A stretch of DNA of 64,000 nt from Mesotaenium endlicherianum (GCA_009602735.1 WELA01012509.1:270389-334388); one strand, 5' to 3'; counted from the stretch's first letter, positions 44,045 through 56,136 are shown. Numbers and translations are program-made. Notes: a model not told the origin generated them from the sequence alone.

Positions 44045-45915
44045 AGGAGTGTGTACTCTCCAGAGTGAGCACCTCAAGACTGTAATCTGGTAGGAAAACA
44101 ACTAAAGAAGTATGGCCCAAAAGATCACTGGAAGCACATCATGATCTTCAAGAGTAGTCCTATGGCAGGGGGTATAAGCTGTGACTTTGCTCACCACTTG
44201 TGAAGTTCTTCTAGTGACTGGAAGCCAGCAAGGCTTGCCCTTCACAAGAGAGAGACTAAGTGGTCCTGAAAACATAAGAGATAAAAGTGTAAGCTTTACT
44301 GATAATCTCTGTGACTTACAACTGGCATAATGGGACTTCTAAAAAGATGTTCCTCTAGGGACATCTCTAGCACTTATACTCCTGAAAACCCGGCGTCGTA
44401 TGCGGCAGATCCAAAGCATGTTGTCACTCTAGAAGGCTCTCCTATGTCCACTAATGTGTACAAGGCATGTACTAGCACTCCTATAGGCTAAGCATAAGTC
44501 AAACCAATGAAAGCAAAGCACGTAGAATATGCTAAGTGTCTCTCTTTGGTGGAGCTTACCTTGGGTAGTTTTACCTAGATAGCGCCTCAAAAGTGAATTG
44601 AAACTTGAGGAAGCTTCCTCTAGGAGTGGGTGAGGCAGTCACCAAGTTATAGCCTCAATGATGCACTTATACTATGGAAATGCAAGACTTATGTAGTCTA
44701 AAGGGCTCGCGGATTTGTGCGCACAAAGCTAGGGGTCCTTGGGGTCACGAATAGTCAACATTGTCACCTTTGGGTGCATTGAGTCACAAGTTGGCCATTT
44801 GGTGTGATTTCGCTAGGTGCCGAAAGAAGTGCGGACAAGATCGCGTCTATCTCGCTCGATAATTGAAATGAATCGACCTACCAAATAGGCAATTAACAAT
44901 TAATAAAGATCTTTATATCAGCAAGTAATCTTTATGGATTTTCCGTTAACTGATTAAACGGCAAAAGGACAACACACTAGCAGTGAACAACACTTGTAAA
45001 TCAAATGCAAGTAAACTAGCATCAATAATGCAATCAGTAAACTCATACATAAGCAAAGTTAGAAGACAGTGCGTATCAATGGCTTCTCGCCTTGGATTCA
45101 TATCTCTCTCAGTAAGCTGTACAAGAGAGTTGGCCTCGTTTCCGAATGCCGAACTTGACAGCAATGCCTAGCATATGTACATGGAATGAGTTTATTGTTC
45201 AACGGTCAGTGCGATGGCACCGCCTACCCGGGAGTTAACCACGTTGGTAGGACCTCGGTTAACCAAATCCACCGCCATCTCCCATCATCCCGAATCGCCA
45301 TCCATCATAGAGATGTCATCTGGCCATTCATTTAGCATACTACACTTAGATGCATATCGAGGCAGTTCGCTGCTACCGAGTACAGAAGTCAGCTGGTTGT
45401 CAAAGAATGTGTCAGCAAGCTGACTTAAGCTGACTTCAGCCTGCTGCTTTCGGCAGGGTCATTAAACTGATACTAAATATAAAGTCTAGCAGACTGACTA
45501 TTAACTAAAGTTCAGCACGCTGAACTTGATTTATTATTACATTTAAATAAATATCATATCTCCTAATATACTGATTCATTACAATAATTAACCAAATGAC
45601 GCGAAACCGGTGCCATTCGGAAGATGCTTCGACGCGCTACACTTTGGTGACTTGGAAATCTAGAGAAGGTCAACATATGGATGCGTAAAATCAATGCAAA
45701 GTTGGTCTTCCTAGGTTGATGGTTCGCACAAGTAGAGCTTGGGTTTGCACGTCAACCTCAACTTAATAAATCATGACAGCTGTCGTGCGGTAGGAGGTCG
45801 GGTGCGTATCATCGTCACAAGCAATGCATAATATGAAAGCAGGCTTTGCTGCAATGAAGTCTGTAATACATGCGGCTTTATAGCCAAACGAGAGTCAAGA
45901 GTCAAATGTTTAAAT
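44045..45915 (-). repeat. D1 3' LTR (interrupted by solo A LTR)
   Basis: About 1146 bp once the A LTR (44864-45583) and its duplication are removed. On the minus strand it starts after the G-rich tract at 45916-45922 (ATTTAAACATTTGAC…) and ends …GGAGAGTACACACTCCT at 44045. It lacks TG…CA ends, so the borders are set only by comparison with the shared LTR at 56188-56746. Confidence 0.7.
44864..45583 (-). repeat. Solo A-family LTR with TSD
   Basis: 720 bp, plus-strand TGAAATGAATC at 44864 to …TTACA at 45583; perfect 5-bp TSD ATAAT (44859-44863, 45584-45588). Inserted in the D1 3' LTR. Confidence 0.95.
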
Positions 45916-46157
45916 CCCCCCCCCAGCTCTCGGCCACCAGCTGATGGGCTGTGATCGCTGTCTAAAGCTAAAGTAGTGCAGTCGCTACGGAACCAGTCTC
46001 CAGCTGGCACGCGGACCAGCGGCGGGTCAAGGCAGCTGATGTGGAAGCCGAGGTTGCAACTGTCGCAAAGCAACATCCTGGCCTCCTGGCCGGGGCTGTG
46101 GCAGATCTGGCACGCCAAGTCCTTGGGCGACCTCGCGTCGCAGGGACGAACCTGCAT
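45771..46157 (-). pseudogene. D1 PHD-finger tail
   Basis: Minus-strand frame carrying the C-terminal PHD finger of the D polyprotein: Cys-Gln-Ile-Cys … Cys-Asp-Ser-Cys … His-Ile-Ser-Cys … Cys, followed by a short tail and reading into the polypurine tract. One zinc ligand is lost (Trp-Phe-Arg where D2 has Trp-Phe-Cys). The frame differs from the integrase frame (45968-47128), so a frameshift separates them near 46180. Confidence 0.82.
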
Positions 46158-47556
46158 GTCAAGGTTAGAAAGGTGGCATAGTCCACAATTCTTTGTGTGG
46201 TCTTTGTGCCATCTGCACCTTCCAGCTCTAGAATTCGTGACGCCAAGACACGTCTGACGCGCAGGATGACGGGCGAGCTGCTGGTGTCGAGGGTGTTCTT
46301 CGTCTGGCGTCGCAGGTACACGAAGTCACCTGCGGAGAATTGCAACACTCGCGGGTGATAGGCTCCTCCACGAGTCATGGCATACCTCAGTGTGTCGCGG
46401 TGCTGAGCAATGCTGAGGTTGTCCATGGCCATGGGCATCAGGCGCTGAAAGAGCTGTGCACGCTGCCCGATAAGAGCGCTCCACATCTCGAGACTGTCCA
46501 AGTCCAAAACGTTTTCGGCCACGGTCCTGGCTGCTGCGGGCAAGATTGGCTGTCGGCCGTAGAGAAGGAAGTAGGGAGAATGTGAGGCCAAGGAGGCCTG
46601 CTTACCAAACCTGTACCCCATAGCCAACCATGGGAGGGCGTCGTCCCAGTGGGTGCTGTTGTGGGCCAGGCAGTACTTCCGCAGCCCAAGCTTGATGGTC
46701 TGCACCATGCGCTCTGCGAGGCCGTCAGCCAGGGGATGGTCGCGGGAGGTGGTGCGGTGGTCGATCATTGAGCGCTCTAGCACCTTTTGAAAGCTGCCCT
46801 GGAACTCTTTGCCTTGGTCGGTGAGGACCTCAGCGCAGCCGCCAAAGCGGCTAAGGACCTGATCGAGGAAAGCCTTGGCAATTCCCTCACTGGCCTCGCT
46901 GGGCAACGGCACAAGCCCGATCCACTTGGACATGTGCTCAATCATCACCAAGACATAGAGGTTGCCTCGTCGAGACTTGGGCAGCTCCCTAGCCAAGTCG
47001 AGCGACCACCTGTAGAACAACCCCTGAACAGGGAGAGGACTGAGAGCGACGGTGCGGGCTGTGAAGCTCGAGCACACTCGGTCGCAAAGTGTGTAGTTGT
47101 TGACGACGTCGGCGGCGACCTTAGTCATGCCGTGCCACCAGTACTCGCCTGGAGGAGGCTGAGAGTGCGCTTAACACCGAAGTGTCCAAGCGTCTTGTGC
47201 ACACGTCGCACCAGCTGGCTGCGTATAGCGAACTCAGGGACCACCAGGACAGAGCCGTCCGCCATTACTCGCCGCATGCGCCCCTCCATGAAGACGAAGT
47301 CCCGGCTACGCTTGAGGACGCGGTCACGCTCGCGCGCACTAATGCCTGGGAGCAACTCGTTGGCCGTGACGTACTGCAGCACCAAGGTGTCGTTCCACAC
47401 GTCCTCGGGCCCGCACTTCAAACTATCCTGCTCCTCAGCTGCTGCCAAGGCCAGTCGTCGAGTGGTGACAGTCACCATGTCTAGGCTAGTGAGCCCTGCG
47501 GGCCGCACGTTGCCGTCAACGGTGAAGGCCAGGAATGCCGCCGCGTGCCAAGCCAC
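45968..47556 (-). pseudogene. D1 integrase
   Basis: Two overlapping frames: 47556-47125 (RNase H-integrase connection, ending near His-Lys-Thr-Leu-Gly-His-Phe-Gly-Val of the zinc region) and 47128-45968 (rest of the zinc region, DDE core, C-terminal domain). The core has Trp-Ser-Leu-Asp-Leu-Ala, Leu-Thr-Asp-Gln-Gly-Lys-Glu-Phe and a Leu-Ala-Glu-Arg-Met-Val-Gln segment, so all three acidic residues appear kept. A frameshift near 47128 breaks the protein. Its counterpart in D2 is unbroken (~58050-57050). Confidence 0.88.
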
Positions 47557-47595
47557 CGGCTCATCCTCATCGTGGCGGGCTACCGTGAGGTCTCG

Positions 47596-48972
47596 TTAAG
47601 AGGGCAGCCGGTTGCGGCTGAGGTCGTCAGCGTCCAGGTTTGTCAAGCCTGGACGATGGTGCACGTCAAAGGTGTACTCCTGCAAGATGAGCGCCCACCG
47701 TGAGTACTTGCCTGTCAGGCGCTCCGACGTCATGAGCCATTTGAGTGGCTGATAGTCGGTGACCAAGCGGAAGTGGGTGCCGTAAGGATAGTGCATGAAA
47801 TGCACAATCGCCCATACCGCTGCCAGGCACTCCCCCTCATAGGAGCCGTAGTTTCCCTCAGCACGGTTATTGCTGCGGCTGGCGTACGCCACCACATGCT
47901 CGAAGCCGTCATGCTCCTGCACCAGCACTGCTCCAAGCCCTGCCTGCGACCAGTCGGTGTGGAGGATGAAGGACTTCTGATAGTCATGCCGCCGTAGTAC
48001 TAGGGCGCTTACCAACAGCTTCTTGAGCTTGTCAAACGTCGTCTGCTGCTCTGGTCCCCATACATAGGCAACGCCCTTGCGTAGCAAGTCGTTGAGCGGC
48101 TTGGCCAGCTCGCTGAACCCAGGCACAAAGCGGCGGTAGTAGTTGGCAATGCCAAGGAAGGCCCTAAACTGCAAGAGGTTGGTCGGCGGCGGGATGCCTG
48201 TGATGGCCAAGATCTTGGCCAGCTGAGGAGCCAAACCACTGGAAGACAAAAGATGCCCGAGGTACTCCACCTCCCGGGTCCCAAAGGTGCACTTGCCTGG
48301 ATGACACTTGAGCCCAACGGCCTCCAAGCGATCCAGGACTGTAGTGATATGCGCCACGTGCTCCTCAAACGATTCATTGAAGACGAGCACGTCATCGATG
48401 TAGCACCGAGCAAAGGAAAGCCCTGCCAGCTCCTTGTCCATGAGTCGCTAGAAGGTGGCAGGAGCGTTCTTCAAGCCGAAGGGCATAACCCTCCACTCGT
48501 AGGGACGCTGCGATCCCCAAAGAGCCGTCTTATGCTGGTCCTCCTCCGCAATGGGTATCTGGTTGAAGCCCTGCCTTAAATCCAGCACCGAGAACCAAGT
48601 ACAAGCGCCGATGTCGTCGAAGATCTCGTCAGGGGTCGGCATAGGGTATCTGTCCTGCTCAGTGACCTCGTTAAGCTTACGATAGTCACCGCACATCCTC
48701 TTCTTAGACCAGTTGCCTGAGGCGTCCTTCTTAGCTGGCATGACTGTGGGCGCAGCGTAGGTGGAGGCAGACTCACGAATGAGCTGACACTCCTCTAGCT
48801 TGCCTGTCTGTGTGCTGATCAGGTCGTCTTCAAAGCGGCTGTAGTGATAGCGCTTCTGGAAGATGGGCACGTCTGTCTGGAGGGGTATCCTCATAGGGTA
48901 GCCTGTGTAGCACCCAAGATCGTGCATGCCGCTGGCAAAGCTGGCACTGCGCCTTGCATTCAGCAATGCCAT
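47596..48972 (-). pseudogene. D1 reverse transcriptase and RNase H
   Basis: Minus-strand, one frame with a TAG at 48448-48450 after Asn-Ala-Pro-Ala-Thr-Phe. RT motifs: Cys-Gly-Asp-Tyr-Arg-Lys-Leu-Asn, Asp-Leu-Arg-Gln-Gly-Phe-Asn and Tyr-Ile-Asp-Asp (near 48395). RNase H part (47990-47700): His-Thr-Asp-Trp-Ser-Gln-Ala and Tyr-Glu-Gly-Glu-Cys-Leu-Ala. Ends at 47596 with a stop before the connection domain. Close in sequence to D2. Confidence 0.9.
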
Positions 48973-49404
48973 TAGCTGAGCAGCCTGTGCCCCAGTGAGA
49001 GTTCCCCCCTGCTTCCAAGTAGGGACAGCTGGTGGTGGCTCCTACGCTGCGGCTGGCGCCTCCTACCCTGCTGCTGGCGTGAGCTGTGGGGCTGCAGGCG
49101 TCATCTGTCTTGCAGCTGGCTGCGCTTGGCCTGCCTCAAGTGCCCTCTCCTCGACAGCTGCTGCCATCTGCCCTGCACCACTTGTCGGCGGCGGAGAGCG
49201 TGGAAAAAGAAACGAGGAGCGAAACTCCCTGGGTCGCTGTGAGGACTCCTGTCTCCTTCTACCCCCCCCCAACGAAACAAACCTAGGACCAGCACGCGGC
49301 GCAGGCGGCTGCTGGGAAGCTGGACCCTCGCGCTGAGAATGCCAGGTTGTATCTGGCGGGGCGCGGCCGTTGCCGTCGGAATCGCGGTCCATGGCATCGT
49401 AGGA

Positions 49405-50709
49405 TTAGTCCATCTCGGGATGACGAGCCTGGGCGTAAAGGGGAGTCAGGGCCTGTGTCTGCAGGAGAAGCCACGTCAAAACGTTGGCATCGATAGCCTG
49501 GCCAAGGAGACGTACGCGGTTGACCTCGGTGATGCCGTCCACTCGTGTGAGGTGCAGAGAGAAGCCCATCGCACGCTCCATCTCCACGGCACGGGGTTGC
49601 TGGAACATGCCAGTCTCGAGGTTAATGATCATGCCGCGCTGGTCGCCCACGTAGGCCGCGTTGTCGTAGCGACTCACGAACGTAGGAAGCGCCCGCGTGA
49701 CGTCGTGGAGGACCTCACACTGGGCCTGAGAAGGATGCGGAAGGGCAACCACGCGCTGGGCCAGGCGCGCCACGTCGAGGATGGAGTCAACGTTGCGCGT
49801 GTGGCGTGGATGTGCGGCCGCTAATGCCTCAAGCGTGCCTGGCATGGCCGGGTTGGTGAAGTAGGCGCGCACACGATGCGCGAAGGAACCGATCTGAGCG
49901 GCGTCGATGACTGCCTCACAACCGACGTAGCTGCTGCAGAGGGAAAAGTCAACTCTGACGTTGGGCCGAGAATTGTGGCGGACAGCCACGTTCTCCAACA
50001 CCCAGGCGAGCGTGTGCGGCGGCTGGCGGCCCTCAACCATGTTGAGGACGTGGAGCAGGTGCCAGAACAAGGCCGTACGCAGGTCACCGAGCGCGCCGCC
50101 CCGTCCCGCAATGGAGAAGCCCTGGCACTCCCAGCCAGCAATGATGAGGTCGATGGGCCCGAGGCGCGTGATGTGCTCGGCGGTAATGTCGCGATTGTCC
50201 ATGGGCCAGTCAGTCTGGGCGCGGTAGAAGGCATGCTCAGGGAAGAGGTCTGGGAAACGCTCATGGCATAAGGCCATCTGCCTGCAGGCGACCTGCTGCA
50301 CCTCGCAATCGGGGTCCACGTAGACGTACCGCCGTACGGGGATGCCAGCCTGCAGGGTGGCCAGCAACCCTGTCGCAATGTCGGCAAAGAGCTCGACAAG
50401 GACTATGCCGCCGAGACGCTCGTTGAGCTGTGCGGTGTAGATAGGCGTAGGAAGGGGGCGACAGCCCAGGGCGGGATCATCGGCCTGCGCTGGCAATGGA
50501 TAGGAGCGCAGCAGACTGTGCTGATGGGGCGCCATGCGGAGGGCCGCCACCGCGAGCTCTGCGTAGTGGCGAGTGAGTCGAGGAATGCGCTCGAGCAGCG
50601 GCTGCGGGCGAGCCGTGTGAGAATGTGCCTGATAAGTGCGCCAGCGCGCACGCGCGTCTTGCAATGCCTCCTCGGGCACTGGGCGGGCCAAAACCTGCGC
50701 GTCGCGCAC
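49405..50709 (-). pseudogene. D1 C5 cytosine DNA methyltransferase domain
   Basis: Open for 434 codons. Motif I Val-Glu-Leu-Phe-Ala-Asp-Ile (Gly of D2 changed to Asp), motif II Tyr-Val-Asp-Pro-Asp, motif IV Gly-Trp-Glu-Cys-Gln-Gly-Phe-Ser with the catalytic Cys (50125-50127), motif VI Leu-Glu-Asn-Val, motif VIII-like His-Arg-Val-Arg, and a C-terminal Leu-Leu-Gly-Gln-Ala-Ile motif X. The enzyme family transfers methyl from S-adenosylmethionine to cytosine C5. Loss of the motif I glycine probably hurts cofactor binding. The reading frame extends past the domain into the linker before RT. The original reading frame from protease is shifted, so it survives only as a fragment. Confidence 0.88.
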
Positions 50710-52235
50710 GCACTGCTGCTGCCACCGGTCCCTCGTCTTGTGGCTGCGTGGTGTGAAGCGGCGTGGGCCAGCTGCTCTGTGGCGGTGAGCTGGGGCAGCT
50801 GGGGATGCTGATCAAAGTACGAACGCTGACGCTCGCAAAGATCCGCCTGAATGGGCACTGTGCAGACGGAGCGCTCGTCCCAATATGCCGCCTGTCGAGG
50901 ACGGACGAGCTCACGTGGGGCGAGTTGGACTCGCGGGCGCAGCGGAGAAAGAGATGCGAGTCGTACGCGCTCCCGCTGGCTGCGTTGCATGAACCTTGCG
51001 CGTGCGGCGTGCGTATGAGGATGACGATTGTGGGGGCGCGCAATGGTGCGGGCCACCTTATGGGGAGGTGACCCAGACGGCCCGTTGCCGGCTATGTGGC
51101 TGCGCGAGACGGCAGCAGGCCAGCCAGGCAGCGTCTGGTATAGTGCATGGGCTGCAGTGGTGGAGGAAGACTGTGCGTCACGCTCGCGGGTGCGGAGATC
51201 GCGCGGATCGTCATACGGCGGTGTGACTGAGCGCGGGCGCGTCTCGCGCAAAGGAGTGACTTCTCTCTCCTCGCGAAGAGGGGTGACCTCCCGTGCGTCC
51301 CTCGGAGTGTCGCGTAGAGGCGTGACCTTGCGGGCAGCCTTGGTATGCTCGCGGATCGGAGTGACCTCGCGTGCGCGCCGGTCTAGTAGCAGAGTGCGGC
51401 GTGCGAAGCGTAGAGCTGGCCCGGCGTAGGGGGAAGGACCTGTACGCCGAGGACCAAGGATGCTGGTCCTGGCCACTGTTTGCTGCGCACGTGTGGCTCG
51501 CGGGTCGATGGCGGAGAAAGGAATCGTGAAGGCGGTGCTGGCGGAGGCGCAACCTGGCCAACCTGTGCCCAGGCTGTTGCCAGCAAACAAGTGCGTGACG
51601 TCACGGCACTTGTTGCTGGTCGAACAGTCATGCTGTATCGGACGACTAGGCCCGCCGGCGCATGGATGGGCTCGACGGGGATTGGCCGTGGTCTCATGTG
51701 AGAGAGAGCTAAAGCCGAGAGGCCCTGTAGGCTGGCGTCAAACGTGATCTGTAGGCGTGGGCGGCGGTGGCTCTGCCGACAGCTGGGCCGCGGGCTCCTC
51801 TGCGGCCTCCTGGGACCACTCCTGCCACTCCTACTCCTCGCTGCTCAAGGACGCGTCGTCGGACCTGCCTGGGAACGCTGCCTGCCTCATGGCCTCATCC
51901 TCAGACGTGGTAGTGCGTGGCCATGAGTCGCCTGTCCTATGCGACGGTGCGGGTGAGGGCGACTGGGAGGCCATGCGGTACTAGATGGCGACCCCCACAG
52001 GCACGTCATGCCGTACGCGGACGTGTGATCTCGAGGGTCCGCTCGTCGCAGGAGGCTGTGGCTGAGGTATGGCTGCTGCGGCTGTCGCTTCATCATGAGC
52101 GTGCGCTGCAGCAGTACGGGCAGTTGTGGCAATGGCGTGTGCCTTGACGGCGCCTGCCGCAATCTGACGCATCATGGCATTATGCGCGGCGTAGATCCGC
52201 ACTGTCTCTCTGGCTTGGGCGGCCAGAGCGTCAGC
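50710..52235 (-). pseudogene. D1 Ser/Pro/Arg linker between protease and methyltransferase
   Basis: Corresponds to D2 residues ~240-850. Repeated Glu-Val-Thr-Pro-Leu-Arg-Glu units are visible on the minus strand at 51220-51400 (open piece 51590-50403), with one Thr-Pro-Pro-Tyr-Asp-Asp unit. Low complexity and several frameshifts; no recognised domain. Confidence 0.7.
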
Positions 52236-53414
52236 CTACTCCTGGGGCGTGAGGTGGTGCTCGGCACCGGACAGCTCGGGATCCTCCTCCTGCGTCTTTA
52301 GTAAGTCGGCGCCGACGGAGACCTCGTCATCCTCGGCTCCCCCCTCATCGATCTGAACCACAGACCGACCGTCGTCCAGCGCCATGAAGCCGTTGAGGGC
52401 GGACTCAGTTGAGCGACGATCCAAGATGTCAAGTGTCACAGATGCAGTGCGGGTCCCCCCTGACTGCCAGTTGGGTCGATAGAAGACCCGCTCCACCCAG
52501 TTATCCACTGCGGCGCCGATAGGAAAGAGAACGTCCTGGCCAAGGAGCACGTCGAAGGTCTCGGAGCGAGTGACCAACGCATGCCGGTGGATGGTCGTCT
52601 CATCCGGAGTGCCGGGCCGAAAGGTGAAGCGAAGGGCCAGCCGCGTGCGCCCGGTGACGGTCTCAGACGTGCCGGTCGCGGTGTTGATCCGCGTTGGCAA
52701 ATGCTCTAGGTCGGCTGACGAGAGGCCCAGCTGGCGGAAGTAGCGCAGGCTGATGAGGACTGGCTGGACGCCAGTGTCAAACATGATGCGCTGCGGGGCC
52801 TGCGTGTTGACCAGCACGATGCCCTGCGAATTCTCCAAAAACGCAGCGTTAGGCGTACTGATCATCCTGCGCTCATGCGCAGGTCGCGCGGATGCGTAGA
52901 GCATCGCGGCTGCCGCGTCTGACGTTGGCCTGCCGTCAATGGCGCGCTGGCCGGCCCTGCGCGACTGGAGCAGTAGCTGAATTGCCTGCCGTGTGGCCTC
53001 CATCGACACGCTGAGCTCCGCGAAGGAGACTGCGGGCATGCGGTGAAGCGCCAGAGAGATGACCTCGGCGCTGAGCTGCACCGTGGTTATCGGCGAGGAC
53101 ATCGCGTGAGGCGCAAAGGCTGCTGGCGCTGCTGGCGTGTCCAGCACGCGGAACGAGCGGGGCAGACGTGGCGCCTCCTCCGTGCGACGCCCCTGATCCA
53201 GCCCGGCGCGCTTCTGTGCCACCGTTGGGCGTCCGGTTGCCACCAAGGCGTGCTTGCGTCGTGCGCTGCCGTTTGCTGTGCGGCCTCCAAGTGGCACTGT
53301 GCGTGCGCAGCAGGCCAGAATGGGGCCGCATGCGGCTGCAACAGCAGGCGCAGCCGCTGGCACAACCGGTAAATAAGCGGCTGGNCAAGAGCGAGTGCGG
53401 CCGCTTATAAGCAT
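52236..53414 (-). pseudogene. D1 aspartic protease region
   Basis: Open ~390 codons with one unknown residue from the N at 53385. Contains an intact retropepsin active site Phe-Asp-Thr-Gly (Asp codon 52776-52778), Leu-Leu-Gly-Gln-Asp-Val-Leu-Phe-Pro-Ile-Gly (second conserved block) and an acidic tail. The region before the active site (residues ~75-180) links to gag and is missing from D2. Useful because it shows the ancestral Asp where D2 has Asn. Confidence 0.85.
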
Positions 53415-54969
53415 GCCTGCGCAGTTGCCGACGCAGGTGCCAGGCCTGCTGGCTCAGCTGTTGGTGCTGGCGCTGCCTTGGCGACCGAAAGGCCGCCAAC
53501 TGGCGCTGGCCCACCTGGTACTGGCGCCGTGAGATGCGCTGGCTCAGATCCTCTTGCAGCTGGCACCTCGGCAAACACTGGTGCCTCCGCCGAAGCGGCT
53601 GCGAATGCCAGCGCCGCCTCGGGCGCAGGTGCGGTTGCTGAGAGGCTGCCAAGTGGCGCCTCCAAATTTTCCCTGGGGTTGCACGGGCGCGTGGCCGGTC
53701 CGGCATCACGATCCGCGTCGACTGCCTGGGACGCTGCTCGTGACGCCCTCCCTCTGGCGCGGGCGTACGCCAAGGCCCCCGTAGCGCGAATTGCGTTGGC
53801 GCGGGGGTTTTGTGCGCAGCCACGGTTTAAGCCCTGGCTTTGCGCGACCGTGATCGTGCCATCGGCGCTCCGCCTGGCGGTCTGGCCGCACAGCGTAGTC
53901 AAGGATGTCCGCCCCTGACTAGGAATAATGATTACGGGCGCCGGGTCTGCGCTGGCCGTGCCAGGCTGAGTGCGCGCGCCACTTGGAAGGACGTGTGCGC
54001 AGCTGGCGTGCGCAGCTGCTGCTGTGGCTGCCGGGCTACGGTCCCGTAGCTGGCTGCCCGGCAAGCCTTGCGCCGCCGTGTGCGGTGTGAGCGGACGAGT
54101 GAGAGCGCGAGTGTGCGCGTGGCCGCCGACAGGAGCGGCTTGGCCTGCCGGACACGCGGCAAGTGTCAGCGCTTGCTGGACCCTGCTGCTTGCAGCAGCC
54201 AGCAGGGGGCGAACATCCCGGCGTTGCCAGCTGGTGCGTAGATCTGCGCACGGGCTGGCGACGCGTAAAGCGAGGGGCGCTGCAGCCGTGGGAGCTGCAG
54301 TTGTGGTACTTAGCTGGCGAGCGCGTCCCGTTGCAACAGCTGTCGCTGCGTAGACTGTTGGAAGCACTGCTGGCGTCAGCAGGGCAGCACAGGCTAGAGG
54401 GGCTGCTGGAGCCTGCGGTTGTGCGTGTGTGCCGGACCGTCAAGGGGTGCATCGGGAGCTGCAGCGTCCGGGACGCAGGGTAGCGGGATCGCGTGAGCCT
54501 GCAGCATGCCATCTGGCAGCCCAATCGGACGAGTGCAGCGGCAGCTGACGGACATCAGCGCAGAGTGCGCAAGTCTGGCAAAAGCGTCTGCGCAGACGTC
54601 TGCGGCGCTGGTCGCCGTAGCTCTGTTGTGGGGCGGGCGCGTGCGAGGCTGCAGCGCTGCTATAGCGCCAGGTGCCAGCCTCTGAGGCTGCCAAGTGTCG
54701 GCGTCGTGAAAGTGCGCAGGAGCTGCGCAGACGCCAGCTGTCGGAGCTGAAGCGTTGGACGACGAGACGCGTGCAAAGAGGGCTCCGCACGCGTCGTAAC
54801 TGTCGGTGGCGACGAGACCGCGGAGTCTGTCAATCTCTGCGTTGGCCTCCACAAGGGCGTCACTGACGTTGTCGAAACTGTAGTAATCGGCTGCGGGGGT
54901 CAGCGCGGCATCCATCGTAGCCGAGGCTGCCGTCATCGAGGGGCGTCCACCCGTGCGAGGGTTACGCAT
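53405..54969 (-). pseudogene. D1 Ala/Pro-rich region between gag knuckles and protease
   Basis: Two open pieces in different frames (54969-54394 and 54367-53405). The first has a short helix-forming stretch (Ala-Leu-Val-Glu-Ala-Asn-Ala-Glu-Ile-Asp-Arg-Leu); the second is Ala/Thr/Pro-rich without recognisable domains. High GC keeps several frames open, so the true frame is uncertain. Probably the linker of the Gag-Pol polyprotein. Confidence 0.5.
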
Positions 54970-55039
54970 GCCCCGAAGTCCTGCTGCTGGCGTAGGGCCG
55001 TCACGAGCACGTCCGTTTTCGACGTCGCGCTTCTTCTGC

Positions 55040-55704
55040 AGGCATATGATCTGCAGGTGGCTGGCCTTGCCACAGTAGGTACAGTCACCGGGCTTGCCAT
55101 TCTACGCAATAGTGCAGTTTGGCCAAGAGTGGCCCGTCTTCCCGCAAGACCAACAGGGGTCGCTTGTCGTGGCGGCCATGGAAATGCGGCCAAGCGGAGC
55201 CCCGCGCTGCTGGGTCTGCTGGGACAGCTGAGAGCGCTGAGGCTGATGCTGCTGCTGGGGCTGGCGAGCCGGAGTTGGGCGCATCGTCGTGGATGGCAGC
55301 ACCGAAGACTCCTGGCGTACGCCCGTGGATGCAAGGCCTACACGGTTGCTAATGTTGCTCCGTGCGGCGGCCAAGCTCTGCTTCTCGACTGAGAGGTAAG
55401 CGTCCTCCAGCAAGTACTCGGAGCCGATGTGGTAGATGAGAGGAGCCATGGCTCGCTCCCTCAAACGTGGCTCTACGGCGCGCAAGAAGATCTTCGCTGC
55501 CTCCCGGTCAGTGACGGTGCCAACGTCTCGGCGAAGGTGCGTCAAGCGGCGGTACATCATGCGGATCGTCTCGTTCTTGCGGCGGAAGAAGTGGTGCAGC
55601 TCGTACACCTTCTCTTTGGTCGCGGCCTGGAACTCCTTCCTGAGGACGTCCCAAAAGGCCTTAATCGGATCAGCGAGAAGGGTCTCCACTGGGGGTTCCC
55701 CCAC
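55040..55704 (-). pseudogene. gag: D1 Gag capsid and nucleocapsid with two zinc knuckles
   Basis: Open from 55704 to a TAG at 55104-55102. Capsid-like part with Phe-Trp-Asp-Val-Leu-Arg-Lys-Glu-Phe and Met-Tyr-Arg-Arg-Leu segments, then a Gln-rich stretch and a first CCHC knuckle (Cys-Trp-Ser-Cys-x4-His-x4-Cys). The TAG falls between this and a second knuckle in the same frame (Cys-Thr-Tyr-Cys-x4-His-x4-Cys, ~55080-55040). Gag packages the RNA and forms particles; this copy is cut by the stop and by a frame break near 55705. Confidence 0.82.
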
Positions 55705-55842
55705 AAGTTTTGTGCGTGCGTAGATCTCGTCACCCTTCTCACGGAAGATCTCTCACCCTTCTCAGGGCCTCGTAGAGAAGATAGCGCATGAGCGTATAGA
55801 ACACGTGGCGCTTAGTGAGCGCGGGCGTCTTAAGCCTCGCGG

Positions 55843-56136
55843 TCACAAACTCAGCCTCGAACTCTGAGATTGTGTCGTCCAGATCACAGGTTCCTGGTCT
55901 GCCGCTGATGTGGAAGAGGAAGGACCTGCAACCTTGACCTCGTGGTCACCTGCCATGGGATACCAGGAATCGTGGTGAGCCCACTGGGAAGACGGCTCAG
56001 GGACAATCACAGGAAGCACGAGTGCCGGCTGCTCCCCTTCAGAAGGTTCAGTGACAGTACTGAGATCGGAGTCTGAGTCTTCTCCACTAATCCCTTCGTA
56101 GTAAGGCTGGTAAGCACGTCCACTATGGGTAGGCAT
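55843..56136 (-). pseudogene. D1 Gag N-terminus
   Basis: 97-codon frame from ATG 56136, about 52 nt after the LTR. Acidic and Ser/Pro-rich (Gly-Glu-Asp-Ser-Asp-Ser-Asp-Leu-Ser). It matches no family I know, but its position right after the LTR makes it the likely Gag start. It ends before the capsid frame at 55704, so a frameshift or stop lies in 55705-55842. Confidence 0.6.
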
